A stretch of 35,098 bases of DNA from Ilumatobacter sp. (GCF_030065885.1 NZ_JASJCS010000064.1:1-35098), one strand, 5' to 3'. Counted from the first letter of the stretch, positions 1 through 9,431 are shown. Notes: a model not told the origin generated them from the letters alone. Numbers and translations are program-made.

Positions 1-414
1 GCCACGAACCCCGACGCCGAGTTGACCGCGTTCCTCCCGACCGACGCCGCCTTCCGCCGCTTGGTCTACGAGATCTCCGGTCAGTGGATCCGCTCGGAGG
101 CCGAGGTCTTCGCCGCCGTCGTCGGCCTCGGCGTCGAGACCGTGGGCAACGTCCTCGCCTACCACGTCGTCCCGGCGAAGATCTCGTACCGCGACGCGCT
201 CGCCAGCAACGGTGCGACGATCCCGACGCTGCTCGACGGGGCCACGCTCGACGTCAAGGTCAAGCGCTTCTTCTGGTTCCGCTACGTGCAGCTCGTCGAT
301 GCGGACACCAACGACCGCGACGCACGCGTCGTCCGGCCGAACATCGGCGGCGAGGCCGCCAACGGCTTCGCCCACGGGATCAACCGGGTGATGCGCCCGA
401 TCGACCTGCCCTGA
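1..414 (+). CDS. Fasciclin (FAS1) domain protein, 3' part only
   Basis: The frame is open from the first base and ends with TGA at 412-414, so the true start lies before the window. The visible 137 residues resemble a FAS1 domain: the sequence TAFLPTDAAFRRL matches the family's first conserved stretch (T-x-F-x-P-T-x-x-A-F), and LAYHVVPAKIS matches the second (L-x-Y-H-V-V/I-P). FAS1 domains are usually secreted or surface-anchored adhesion modules. No C-terminal anchor follows the domain, which ends in RVMRPIDLP. An apparent TTG start at 22 is inside the domain and is unlikely to be the real one. The signal peptide, if present, is outside the window. Confidence 0.85.
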   Translation, partial: ATNPDAELTAFLPTDAAFRRLVYEISGQWIRSEAEVFAAVVGLGVETVGNVLAYHVVPAKISYRDALASNGATIPTLLDGATLDVKVKRFFWFRYVQLVDADTNDRDARVVRPNIGGEAANGFAHGINRVMRPIDLP

Positions 415-474
415 GCGACTGATCAACCCCCACCACCCAGCTCGCCCGAACCCCCCGGTCGGGACGAGCGGCTT

Positions 475-516
475 CGAGAGCCGGGTTCGCAGTGCCTCCC
501 GCGGGCCCGGCTCTCG
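475..516. terminator. Inverted repeat between convergent genes, candidate terminator
   Basis: A perfect 11-bp stem (475-485 pairs with 506-516, CGAGAGCCGGG) encloses a 20-nt loop. It lies between the ends of the fasciclin gene (+) and cysS (-), where a bidirectional terminator would be expected. There is no T-run on either side, so if it terminates it does so in the U-less manner often proposed for high-GC actinobacteria. Confidence 0.5.
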
Positions 517-568
517 CCGTTCCCGGCGGGCTTGCATCAGCCGGACGGCGGGGCCCGCCTGCCGCGTG

Positions 569-1924
569 TCAGCGGCGGACCGACGTGCCGTCGCGTGTGG
601 TCTCGACGATCCAGCCGGCGGCTTGGAGCTCGTCGCGGATCGCATCGGCAGTGGCGTAGTCCTTCCCGGCACGCGCCTGATCGAGGGCGGCGGCGCGGGC
701 GGCGATCTCGGCCGGTACGTCCGTGGCCGCGTGCAGCTCGAGTCCGAACGTCGCCGCGATCTCGTTGGCAGCGGCGACCAGGCCCGCGGCTGCGTCGTCA
801 CCTGCGTCGAGCGCCGCGTTCGCATGACGCACGGTGTCGAACAGCAGCGCGGTCGCCCGCGGCGTGTCGAGATCGTCGTCCATGGCCGAGCGGAACTCCT
901 CGAGCACGGCCGGATCGGGCGGCGCAGCCGGCACGTCGGCGGTGCGTGCTGCGAACGCGTCGAGGCCTGCCAACGACTTGACCACCGCGTCGACGCTCTC
1001 CTGCGTGAACGTGACCGGGCGGCGGTAGTGCGACTGCAGCAACGTCATGCGGTACGCCCGCGGGTCGAACGCCTCGATGAAGTCGAGCAGGTTCGACACG
1101 TTGCCGAGGCTCTTGGACATCTTCTCGCCCTCGGCATCGACGACGAATCCGTTGTGCATCCAATGCGTGGCGAAGCGCTTGCCCAGCGCTGCGGCCTGGG
1201 CACGCTCGTTCTCGTGGTGCGGGAAGCGCAGGTCCTGGCCACCGCCGTGGAGGTCGAAGCCCTCGCCGAGCAGGCCGAGGCTCATCACGACGCACTCGCT
1301 GTGCCAGCCGGGCCGTCCGCCGCCCCAGGGTGACGGCCATGACGGCTCGCCCGGCTTCGAGAACTTCCACAGCACGAAGTCGGCGGGGTGGCGCTTGTCG
1401 CCGGCGCCGAACACCTCGCGATCGCCGCCGCCCGAGCGCATGTCGTCGAGCGACTGGTGGGCCAGCAACCCGTAGTCGGGCACGGTCTCGACGGCCAGGT
1501 ACACGCCGTCGTCGGTGAGGTAGGCGTTGCCGCCGTCGACGAGCTCGCCGATCAGCTCGACCATCTCGTCGACGTACTCGGTCGCGTGAGGCACGTCGCT
1601 CGGTCGCTCGACGCCGATGCCGTGCATCGCCTTGAACCACATCGCCTCGCACTTGGTGGCGATGTCCTGCCACGGGCGGTCCTCCCGCACCGCACGGTTG
1701 ATGATGTTGTCGTCGATGTCGGTGACGTTGGAGACCAGCCGCACCTCGAACCCCGACCACTCGAGGTAGCGCCGGAGGATGTCGTACGTCAGCGTGGCGC
1801 GGCCGTGGCCGATGTGCGCCGGGCCGTACACCGTCGGCCCACAGACGTAGATGCTGACCTTCCCGGGCTCGCGCAGGGCGAGCTCACGGACCTCTCGGGT
1901 CGCGGTGTCGTAGAGGTGCAGCAT
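569..1924 (-). CDS. cysS: Cysteinyl-tRNA synthetase
   Basis: Class I aminoacyl-tRNA synthetase charging tRNA-Cys with cysteine in the cytoplasm; 451 residues, normal for CysS. The HIGH motif is at residues 37-40, preceded by CGPTVYGPA, and KMSKS is at 268-272. The zinc ligands of E. coli CysS (C28, C209, H234, E238) correspond to C28, C211, H236 and E240. A C-terminal helical part (about 310-451) ends in the DALRxxG-like stretch typical of the family. The related mycothiol ligase MshC is excluded because that enzyme is shorter and its HIGH-region context differs. The ATG at 1924 was chosen because a TAGGAT -10 element lies 8 nt upstream and homology begins there; the frame continues open upstream without homology. 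Confidence 0.96.
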   Translation of the reverse strand: MLHLYDTATREVRELALREPGKVSIYVCGPTVYGPAHIGHGRATLTYDILRRYLEWSGFEVRLVSNVTDIDDNIINRAVREDRPWQDIATKCEAMWFKAMHGIGVERPSDVPHATEYVDEMVELIGELVDGGNAYLTDDGVYLAVETVPDYGLLAHQSLDDMRSGGGDREVFGAGDKRHPADFVLWKFSKPGEPSWPSPWGGGRPGWHSECVVMSLGLLGEGFDLHGGGQDLRFPHHENERAQAAALGKRFATHWMHNGFVVDAEGEKMSKSLGNVSNLLDFIEAFDPRAYRMTLLQSHYRRPVTFTQESVDAVVKSLAGLDAFAARTADVPAAPPDPAVLEEFRSAMDDDLDTPRATALLFDTVRHANAALDAGDDAAAGLVAAANEIAATFGLELHAATDVPAEIAARAAALDQARAGKDYATADAIRDELQAAGWIVETTRDGTSVRR

Positions 1925-1932
1925 GGTCGGCC

Positions 1933-1938
1933 ATCCTA
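1933..1938 (-). promoter_or_regulatory. Leaderless -10 element of cysS
   Basis: TAGGAT on the minus strand, 8 nt before the cysS ATG. The spacing fits transcription starting at the start codon itself. Confidence 0.5.
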
Positions 1939-1986
1939 CGACCGGCCCCACCGATGCCGGCGTTGAGTTCCGACCGCTGAAGCCGA

Positions 1987-2023
1987 CCCGTCGCGAGTTG
2001 TGTCCGAGACAACTTGCGACGGG
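1987..2023. repeat. Long intergenic palindrome (copy a)
   Basis: A 37-bp palindrome with 18-bp arms around C2005 and two mismatched pairs. The arms run from CCCGTCGC inward to GTTGTGTC. It lies 26 bp past the stop codon of the Fae-like gene (minus strand) and 48 bp before the -10 of cysS. Its centre, GTGTC-C-GAGAC, resembles the centres of the palindromes at 5375 and 14619. It may act as a terminator, an mRNA 3'-end stabiliser or a dispersed repeat. Confidence 0.65.
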
Positions 2024-2049
2024 AGTGGCGCTGGGATGGAACGGTGTCG

Positions 2050-2562
2050 CTACGACCGACCCGAGCGGAAGTACGGGTTCTCGGGAACCTCGATCTCGAC
2101 GAGGTGACCGTGCCACGGACCTCCTGCGGCCCCGACCTTGAGCGCCGCGATCGTCGCGTCGCGGGTATTCGCGAACACGGCGTCTTCGTCGTCGGCCTGC
2201 GGATCGATCCACGCCGAGACGATGAGGCAGAGCTCACCGTCGGGGTCGTCCATCTTCAGGTCGAGCACCGCAGCGGCGACGCCCGCCTGCCCCGCGCCCA
2301 GCGTCAGCTCGGCGTGTCGCTGATCGGTCACACCGATCGCCGGCACGAAGAGGGTGAACGGCACGACGGGCAGATTCGGCTTGGCCACCACGACGAACGG
2401 CGAATGCCCCATCGTCGGCGTGGCCAGCGCCGTGGTCCACGCCGAACCGACGGGGCCGTCCCGGACCCCGAGCACCGTGCTCACGAGCACCGCCTCGGCG
2501 CCGGAGCCGGCGGACCCCTCCCCGAACTGGGGAGCCATCGGCGTGGGCTGGTCGGTCGTCAC
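2050..2562 (-). CDS. Formaldehyde-activating enzyme (Fae) family protein lacking the catalytic His
   Basis: 170 residues, the length of Fae, which condenses formaldehyde with tetrahydromethanopterin in C1 metabolism. Visible matches to Fae run over most of the protein: the start F-G-E-x-x-x-G-x-G near 13-21, DGPVGSAW near 35-42, GHSP then KPNLP (about 51-64), GAGQAGVAAAV near 88-98, and a region with W-I-D-P-Q-A-D-D near 120-127. In canonical Fae the segment after G-x-G-x-E holds an invariant His that acts as the catalytic base; here that position is Leu26, inside AEAVLVSTV. It may therefore bind pterin or formaldehyde without canonical catalysis, or do something else. No other methanopterin-pathway gene is in the window. 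The GTG start at 2562 is uncertain; Met9 (ATG at 2538) is an alternative. It is divergent from the phosphorylase gene. Confidence 0.8.
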   Translation of the reverse strand: MTTDQPTPMAPQFGEGSAGSGAEAVLVSTVLGVRDGPVGSAWTTALATPTMGHSPFVVVAKPNLPVVPFTLFVPAIGVTDQRHAELTLGAGQAGVAAAVLDLKMDDPDGELCLIVSAWIDPQADDEDAVFANTRDATIAALKVGAAGGPWHGHLVEIEVPENPYFRSGRS

Positions 2563-2594
2563 GGCGCCGTCTTTTTGTTCATCGCTCGCGACTC

Positions 2595-2600
2595 TACGCT
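2595..2600 (+). promoter_or_regulatory. Leaderless -10 element of the nucleoside phosphorylase gene
   Basis: TACGCT, 6 nt before the ATG at 2607. Confidence 0.5.
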
Positions 2601-2606
2601 GGCGCC

Positions 2607-3320
2607 ATGCCGATCCACTTGCGCGCCGAGCCCGACGACTACGCCCCGAACGTGTTGTGTCCGGGTGACCCGAGGCGTGCGCAGTACATCGCCGAGACGT
2701 TCTTCGATCCCGGCTTCCGCCTGGTCAACGAGGAGCGCGGCATGCTCGGCTTCACGGGCACGTTCGAGGGCGCGCCGATCAGCGTCCAGACCACGGGGAT
2801 GGGTTGCCCGTCGGCCGGCATCGTCTTCGAGGAGCTCGTGATGCTCGGGACGAAGCGCTTGGTACGGGTGGGCACGTGCGGCGGCCTCAAGGAGGGCATG
2901 CAGATGGGCGACACGGCGATCGGCATCAGCGCGACGCCGGAGGACCCGACCGCGCTCCGGCTGGCGCAGATGGACTCCTACGCTCCCGCCGCCACGTTCG
3001 AGCTCGTCGAGACCGCAGTGCGGCTGAGTCGTGAGCAGGGCGCCGAGGTCCACGTCGGCCCGATCGTGTCGAGCCACGTCTTCTACGACCCCGACCCCGG
3101 CACGTTCGCCCGGTGGAAGCGCGTCGGCCACATCGGCGTCGAGATGGAGGCTGCGATGATGTACACCGTCGCGGCGATCAACGGCCTCGAGGCGCTGGCG
3201 ATGATGACGGTCTCGGACATCCTCGAGGAGTCGGGCGAGGCGACGCGCATCGGCGACGACGAGCTCAAGCGAGGTGTCGACGCCATGATGCGGATCGCCT
3301 GCCGCGTCGCCGTCAGCTGA
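2607..3320 (+). CDS. Nucleoside phosphorylase, NP-I family, DeoD-like
   Basis: Cleaves a (deoxy)nucleoside with phosphate to give base and (deoxy)ribose-1-phosphate in the cytoplasm; purine or pyrimidine salvage. The 237 residues align almost gap-free with E. coli DeoD: His4, the phosphate loop PGDPRRA with Gly20 and Arg24, RGMLGFTG, RVGTCGG, Phe159, the ribose-binding E-M-E at 179-181, and the catalytic Asp204. Two positions differ. DeoD Ser90 is Thr, as in uridine phosphorylases. DeoD Arg217, which helps Asp204 protonate purine N7, falls on Leu220 (with Lys221 next to it). The base specificity is therefore open: purine is likeliest, but uridine or broad use is possible. The start is supported by a leaderless -10 element and by family alignment from residue 1. 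Confidence 0.85.
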   Translation: MPIHLRAEPDDYAPNVLCPGDPRRAQYIAETFFDPGFRLVNEERGMLGFTGTFEGAPISVQTTGMGCPSAGIVFEELVMLGTKRLVRVGTCGGLKEGMQMGDTAIGISATPEDPTALRLAQMDSYAPAATFELVETAVRLSREQGAEVHVGPIVSSHVFYDPDPGTFARWKRVGHIGVEMEAAMMYTVAAINGLEALAMMTVSDILEESGEATRIGDDELKRGVDAMMRIACRVAVS

Positions 3321-3759
3321 GATTCTCGTGATTGTTCGCGACTTCTGGTCGAGCCGGCGCGTCTGTTCATCGTGCGACGCCGGACCGACCACCGTTCCCC
3401 CACCGACGTCGCCGATGCCAGTACCACGGCAGACGGCACGCCACAGGCCGATCGCGGCGAACGTCGCGACGGCCTGTGGCGGGTCGTGATCGAGTTCGAG
3501 CGCCTCCGGCGAGGCCGGGCGGCATACACCGACGACCCGCCCCGCCGCGTCGACCGCCTCCCCTGACGCCCGATCGGTCCTGGCCCGCAAGCGCGGGGCA
3601 CCGATCCGAGCCCGTCGCACGGCGCCACCATCGCCGACGAGGCATTCAGGTTTCCGAGTCGGAGGCGGATCGGCCGAGCGCAAGATGCGACGAACCCGAA
3701 CTGGCTGATGGGCAGCGAGCGGCGAGACGGAACGCCGCGATCGGGCGATCCGGCCCGAC
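3321..3759. other. Gene-poor stretch between the phosphorylase gene and ilvC
   Basis: About 440 bases between convergent genes. Several frames are open on both strands, but all give Arg/Pro/Ala-rich translations without recognisable domains, as expected of random high-GC sequence. I see no tRNA, no strong hairpin with a T-run and no insertion-sequence ends. A short frame at 3372-3566 (+, GTG start) cannot be excluded but has no support. Confidence 0.5.
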
Positions 3760-5357
<1,598 letters not shown>

Positions 5358-5374
5358 GAGAGTGCTCCTCGAGA

Positions 5375-5409
5375 GCGTTACAGAAGGTGTCTGACACCTT
5401 CTGTAACGC
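5375..5409. repeat. Perfect 35-bp palindrome between ilvB and ilvN (copy b)
   Basis: Arms of 17 bp (GCGTTACAGAAGGTGTC and its exact complement) flank a single T at 5392. It begins 3 nt after the ilvB stop and ends just before the ilvN Shine-Dalgarno region. It has no T-run, so it is not a typical intrinsic terminator. In mRNA it would fold into a very stable hairpin that could set the ilvB:ilvN ratio or protect 3' ends. Its centre is shared with the palindromes at 1987 and 14619. Confidence 0.85.
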
Positions 5410-5412
5410 TGG

Positions 5413-7164
5413 TCAGGCGAGTCGATCGCGGATGGTCTGCTGGGTCGGGTGCACGATCAGCTCGTCGTTCGACGCGCCGGCGGGCACCATCGGGAACACC
5501 TTCTCGTCGGAGTCGGTGCGGAACTCGACGACCACGCTGCGGTCGTTGATCGCGTTCGCCTTCTCGATCGCCGGGGCGACCTCCTCGGGCGACTCGACCC
5601 GGATGCCGACGCAGCCCATCGACTCGGCCCACTTCACGAAGTCGGGCACGTCGGTCGAGAGGTACACCTCGCTGTAGCGCTCGTCGTAGAACATCTCCTG
5701 CCACTGGCGGACCATGCCGAGGTAGCTGTTGTTGAGGAGCGCCACCTTGATCGGGATGCGCTCGACCGTGGCGGTCACCAGCTCCTGCGCGGTCATCTGG
5801 AAGCAGCCGTCACCGTCGACGGCCCACACCGTGTGATCCGGCCGGCCGACCTTGGCGCCGATCGCAGCGGGGACCGAGAAGCCCATCGTGCCGAGGCCAC
5901 CCGAGTTCACCCAGGTGTACGGCTCGTCGAAGTTCCAGTGCAGCGACGACCACATCTGGTGCTGCCCGACGCCGGAGCAGAGGATCGTGCCCTCGGGCGC
6001 CGCGTCGCGCAGCTCCTCGAGGCAGTGCTGCGGCTTCAGCGCGGCGCCCGGCTCGCTGCGCTCGTAGGTGAGCGGGAACTGCTCTTGCCAGCCGGAGATG
6101 CGGCTCTTCCAGGCACTCGTGTCGGGCTGCTCGGCGCCACCTTCCTTGAGGTCGCGGATGGCCCTCACGATCTCCTCGGTGACGAGCCGGCAGTCGCCGA
6201 CGATCGGCACGTCGGGGCGCCGCACCTTGCCCTGTTCGGCCGGGTCGATGTCGACGTGGATGATCTTGGCCTCCGGCGCGAACGAGTCGACCTTGCCGGT
6301 GATGCGGTCGTCGAAGCGGGCGCCGAGGTTGATGAGCAGGTCGCTCTTCTGCATCGCCGTCGTGGCAGTCGCCGTGCCGTGCATGCCGGGCATGCCGAGG
6401 TTGAGCGGGTGGCTGTCGGGGAACACGCCACGCGCCATCAGCGTCGTGACGACGTGGATGCCGGTGAGGTCGACGAGCTCGCGCAGCACCTCCGCGGCAC
6501 GCGCCTTGAGCATGCCGCCGCCGACGTAGAGGACCGGGCGCTCGGCCTGCATGATGAGGCGCGCCGCCTCCTTGATCATGCGCGGATGCCCCTTCGTGGT
6601 CGGCCGGTAGCCGGGCAACGACGCCGACACCTCGTCGTCGCTCGGCCAGTACCAGCTCATCTCGTTCTGGAGGATGTCCTTGGGGACGTCGACCAGGGTC
6701 GGGCCGGGGCGGCCGGTGGTGGCGATGTGGAAGGCCTGCCGCACCACCATCGGGATGTCGTCGGCGTCGAGCACCAGCTCGTTGTGCTTGGTGCACGACC
6801 GGGTGATGCCGACGGTGTCGCACTCCTGGAACGCGTCGAGCCCGATGCCCGAGCTGGCCACCTGTCCGGTGATCGTGACGGTGGGGATGGAGTCCATGTA
6901 GGCGTCCATCAGCGGCGTGACCATGTTCGTCGCCGCCGGACCCGACGTGACGACGGCGACGCCGGCGCGCCCGGTCACGTGCGCGTAACCCTCGGCCATG
7001 TGGCCGGCGCCCTGCTCGTGGCGTACCAGGATGTGGCGCATCGAGGACTCGATCAGCGGGTCGTAGGCCGGGAGGATCGCACCGCCGGGCAATCCGAACA
7101 CGGTGTCGACCTGCTCCATCTCGAGCGATTTGATGAGGGCTTGGGCTCCCGTCATTCGGGTCAT
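5413..7164 (-). CDS. ilvB: Acetolactate synthase large (catalytic) subunit
   Basis: Thiamine-diphosphate enzyme condensing pyruvate with pyruvate or 2-ketobutyrate; first common step of branched-chain amino-acid synthesis. 583 residues. The N-terminal pyrimidine-binding domain contains VFGLPGGAILPAYD and the catalytic Glu in VRHEQGAGHMAEGYA. The C-terminal diphosphate domain holds the GDG...N motif (VDGDGCFQMTAQE through ALLNNSYLGMV). The ATG at 7164 is chosen because AGGAGA lies about 9 nt upstream and the family begins at this point; the frame stays open further upstream only because it runs through the leader terminator. First structural gene of ilvBNC, controlled by the attenuator at 7211-7317. 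Confidence 0.97.
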   Translation of the reverse strand: MTRMTGAQALIKSLEMEQVDTVFGLPGGAILPAYDPLIESSMRHILVRHEQGAGHMAEGYAHVTGRAGVAVVTSGPAATNMVTPLMDAYMDSIPTVTITGQVASSGIGLDAFQECDTVGITRSCTKHNELVLDADDIPMVVRQAFHIATTGRPGPTLVDVPKDILQNEMSWYWPSDDEVSASLPGYRPTTKGHPRMIKEAARLIMQAERPVLYVGGGMLKARAAEVLRELVDLTGIHVVTTLMARGVFPDSHPLNLGMPGMHGTATATTAMQKSDLLINLGARFDDRITGKVDSFAPEAKIIHVDIDPAEQGKVRRPDVPIVGDCRLVTEEIVRAIRDLKEGGAEQPDTSAWKSRISGWQEQFPLTYERSEPGAALKPQHCLEELRDAAPEGTILCSGVGQHQMWSSLHWNFDEPYTWVNSGGLGTMGFSVPAAIGAKVGRPDHTVWAVDGDGCFQMTAQELVTATVERIPIKVALLNNSYLGMVRQWQEMFYDERYSEVYLSTDVPDFVKWAESMGCVGIRVESPEEVAPAIEKANAINDRSVVVEFRTDSDEKVFPMVPAGASNDELIVHPTQQTIRDRLA

Positions 7165-7210
7165 GGCTTGGTCTCCTGGTCGAAGGGGGTCGTGGGCGGA
7201 CGTCGGTGGG

Positions 7211-7245
7211 CGAAAAACGAAACGACCTCCCGTCGTCGGGAGGTC
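7211..7245 (-). terminator. Intrinsic terminator of the ilvBNC attenuator
   Basis: On the minus strand a perfect 9-bp stem (GACCTCCCG, 4-nt loop, CGGGAGGTC; 7245-7224) is followed immediately by a T-rich tract, GTTTCGTTTTTCG. It sits between the leader peptide and ilvB and is the clearest rho-independent terminator in the window. Confidence 0.85.
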
Positions 7246-7248
7246 GGG

Positions 7249-7276
7249 GCGCACGCGGCAGGTGAAGCCGGTGCGC
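7249..7276 (-). promoter_or_regulatory. Leader hairpin overlapping the leader-peptide stop
   Basis: In the transcript, GCGCAC-CGGC pairs with GCCG-C-GTGCGC, with one bulged base and a 7-nt loop. Its first base belongs to the leader stop codon TAG, so a ribosome finishing the leader peptide would melt it. It probably acts as the pause or competing hairpin of the attenuator. I could not identify the alternative antiterminator pairing by eye. Confidence 0.6.
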
Positions 7277-7317
7277 TAGTCGATGAGTACTACGAGGGCG
7301 CGAGGTGCTGCACGCAT
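7276..7317 (-). CDS. ilvBNC leader peptide (attenuator)
   Basis: A 13-codon reading frame translating as MRAAPRALVVLID, with consecutive Leu-Val-Val-Leu-Ile codons just before the stop. That is the signature of a branched-chain amino-acid attenuator: ribosome stalling on these codons when Leu, Val or Ile is scarce would alter folding of the downstream hairpins. It is followed within 31 nt by an intrinsic terminator and then ilvB. No strong Shine-Dalgarno sequence is visible before the ATG. Such ilvB leaders are known in actinobacteria; assignment here rests on codon content and position. Confidence 0.85.
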   Translation of the reverse strand: MRAAPRALVVLID

Positions 7318-7400
7318 CAGGCGACAGCATGACAGAACTCCGGGTGGAACACAAGCGCGGGTGGGCGCCGCAACGGGGCGGACTGTTGGCGCGGCTCCGC

Positions 7401-8744
7401 TCACGACCCCCGCGCCGAGCCGAAGTCGACGACCACCCGAGCGCCGCCGAGCGGGCTGTCGTCGATGGTCACCGACCCGCCGTGAGCGATCGCGACCTGG
7501 TGTGCGATCGCCAGCCCGAGACCGGAACCCGGCCCTGTTGCTCCGGCTCGCTCGAATCGTCGGAGCACTCGGTCGCGGTTCGGTGCGGGGATGCCGGGGC
7601 CGTTGTCCTCGACCGCGACCGCGCCGGCATCGACCCGGACGACCAGTTCCGCCGGCGACCCGTCGGCGGGTCCGCCGTGCAGTACGGCGTTGCGAACGAC
7701 GTTGGCGACGGCGAGCTGCGCGCCGTCCGCCCACAGCGGGACGGGCGGCTGCGGTGACGCTTCGACCCGGACGACGACGTCCGCACGTGCCGTCTCGGCG
7801 GCGACGACTCCGTCGACGATCTCGGCCAGATCGACGGGCTGGAACCACGCCGGATCCGCGAACTCGGCGTCGGCGAGCGTCCGAACCGCCGCGAGACCCG
7901 TCCCGGCGCGTTGGAGCTGATCTCGCGCCATCGCCAGCGCCGCAGCACGGTCGGCCCCACTCGCAGCGTCGCTCGCCGCGATGTCGAGGTTCGTCCGGGC
8001 CGACTGCATCGGCGTCCGCAGCTCATGGGTCGCGGAGGAGGCGAACCCCCGCGCCGCCTCGAGGGCTGCGTTCCGTCGAGCGGTCTCCGCGGCGAGGTCG
8101 GCGAGGCTGCTGTTGAGCGCCGCACCGACCTCGTCGACGTCGGGCGTGCCCGATCGCTCGTGGACATGCCAGGTGGCGGGGTCGTCGCGGTCGATCGCGG
8201 CAGCGTCGGTCCGAAGCTGGCTGAGCGGCATCGCGGCTCGCCGCCCGAGCAGGTAGCCGACGGCCCCGGCGAGCAACGCAGCGATCAGACCGATCATGGT
8301 GAGCCGGCGGCGGAGGCTGCGGATCCGGTCGTCGACATCGCCGAGGGGTGCGATCAGCTGCACGGTGGCCACGTCGCCGACCCGTGGCACGTTCGTCACG
8401 TCCGTCGTGAGCACGCGCCATCGCTCGCCGTCCGCGGAGACGGTCACGAAGCCCTCGCCGGTGTCTGCCGGCATCGACGGCGGCACGCGACCGAGGTCGA
8501 TCATGGACCCCGTGTCGCCCGCCACGACCCGTGTCGCCGGCATCGTGAGCCGCAGCTCCGACATCGCAAGCTGCTCGGCGACCGCCACGACGATCGGCGC
8601 GCTGGCGAGCCGCGCTTCGAGCTCGTCGTCGGTCTGCCGTTCCAACTCGCCCACGAAGCGTGCCTGAACGACGACGACGACACCGATGACGGCGATCAGG
8701 GCGGCGCCGAAGGCGGCGAGCCCGGCGCGCGTCGCGAGCCTCAT
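7401..8744 (-). CDS. Two-component sensor histidine kinase
   Basis: 447 residues in the classical membrane layout. TM1 is at about 8-27; an extracytoplasmic sensor region at about 28-148 has no recognised domain; TM2 is at about 149-168, followed by a HAMP-like linker. HisKA has the phosphoacceptor His240 in SATHELRTPMQS. The HATPase has the N box (NVVRNAVLHG, Asn352), G1 (EDNGPGIP, about 379-386), F box (RRFERA) and G2 (GSGLGLAIA, about 407-414). All catalytic motifs look intact. The ATG at 8744 overlaps the regulator stop by 4 bases (ATGA), so the pair is translationally coupled. Last gene of an operon that starts with a secreted helical protein and a lipoprotein, which suggests it senses an envelope condition. 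Confidence 0.93.
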   Translation of the reverse strand: MRLATRAGLAAFGAALIAVIGVVVVVQARFVGELERQTDDELEARLASAPIVVAVAEQLAMSELRLTMPATRVVAGDTGSMIDLGRVPPSMPADTGEGFVTVSADGERWRVLTTDVTNVPRVGDVATVQLIAPLGDVDDRIRSLRRRLTMIGLIAALLAGAVGYLLGRRAAMPLSQLRTDAAAIDRDDPATWHVHERSGTPDVDEVGAALNSSLADLAAETARRNAALEAARGFASSATHELRTPMQSARTNLDIAASDAASGADRAAALAMARDQLQRAGTGLAAVRTLADAEFADPAWFQPVDLAEIVDGVVAAETARADVVVRVEASPQPPVPLWADGAQLAVANVVRNAVLHGGPADGSPAELVVRVDAGAVAVEDNGPGIPAPNRDRVLRRFERAGATGPGSGLGLAIAHQVAIAHGGSVTIDDSPLGGARVVVDFGSARGS

Positions 8745-9427
8745 GACGCGCGCAGCACGAACCCGACCCCGCGGACCGTCTCGATCTCCGGCGCCGACTC
8801 GACGGCACCCAGTTTGCGCCGCAGGTAGCCGATGAACACGTCGACCACGTTCGTGTCGACGTCGAACTCGTAGCCCCAGACCAGCTCGAGGAGCCGCACG
8901 CGGCTCAGCACGATGCCGGCGTTGCGAGCCAGCGCTGTCAGCAGGTCGAACTCGCGGCCGGACAGCTCGATCCGCTCGCCCTCGACCGACGCGAGTCGGC
9001 GGTCGACGTCGATCCACAGTGCCCCCGCAACGACCACGTCGGTGTCGCCCGTCGTCGGCGCCCGGCGGAGCAGCGCTTCGATCCTGAGGACCAGCTCCTG
9101 GAGATCGAACGGCTTGACGACGTAGTCGTCGGCGCCTGCTTCGAGTCCGACGATGCGATCACCCACTGCGTCGCGGGCGGAGAGGACCAGGACGGGGACG
9201 TCCCACCCGTCGGCGCGCAGCTGGGCGCAGAACTCGGTGCCCGACTGCCCGGGGAGCCCGACGTCCAGCACGATCAGATCCGGTCGACGTCTGGCGATCT
9301 CGGCCCGAGCGGCATCGGTGTCGCGGGCCCCGACCGCCTCGAAGTCGTGCAACCGAAGGCCGCGAGCGACCGCGTCGCGAACCTCGGCGTCGTCCTCGAC
9401 GATCAGGATCCGGCGACCAGCTGGCAC
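8741..9427 (-). CDS. OmpR/PhoB-family response regulator
   Basis: 228 residues. The receiver domain (about 5-118) has the acidic pair D12-D13, phosphoacceptor Asp55 (IVLDVGLPG), switch Ser83 and Lys105 (VVKPF). A winged-helix DNA-binding domain (about 130-226) contains ELSGREFDLL, the recognition-helix region TNVVDVFIGYLRRKL and the terminal hairpin ETVRGVGFVL. The GTG start at 9427 lies 4 bp after the lipoprotein stop and the gene overlaps the kinase start by 4 bases. It presumably acts at phased direct repeats; one candidate, CTAAGGA spaced 11 bp, lies upstream of the operon at 10434-10451 (inference). Confidence 0.95.
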   Translation of the reverse strand: MPAGRRILIVEDDAEVRDAVARGLRLHDFEAVGARDTDAARAEIARRRPDLIVLDVGLPGQSGTEFCAQLRADGWDVPVLVLSARDAVGDRIVGLEAGADDYVVKPFDLQELVLRIEALLRRAPTTGDTDVVVAGALWIDVDRRLASVEGERIELSGREFDLLTALARNAGIVLSRVRLLELVWGYEFDVDTNVVDVFIGYLRRKLGAVESAPEIETVRGVGFVLRAS

Positions 9428-9431
9428 GGGG

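Noticed and set aside
569-1924. MshC (mycothiol ligase) instead of CysS
   Set aside because: Full-length CysS with a C-terminal tRNA-binding part, all four zinc ligands and CysS-type motif context; MshC is shorter.
5375-5409. Palindrome b as an intrinsic terminator
   Set aside because: No T-run follows on either strand, and it lies inside an operon whose downstream genes must be transcribed.
5449-7332. Long open frame on the plus strand opposite ilvB (and a similar minus-strand frame of 837 codons opposite the diguanylate cyclase, 16507-19020)
   Set aside because: Mirror frames of high-GC genes: Arg/Val/Asp/His-rich, no domain, and fully inside strongly supported genes.
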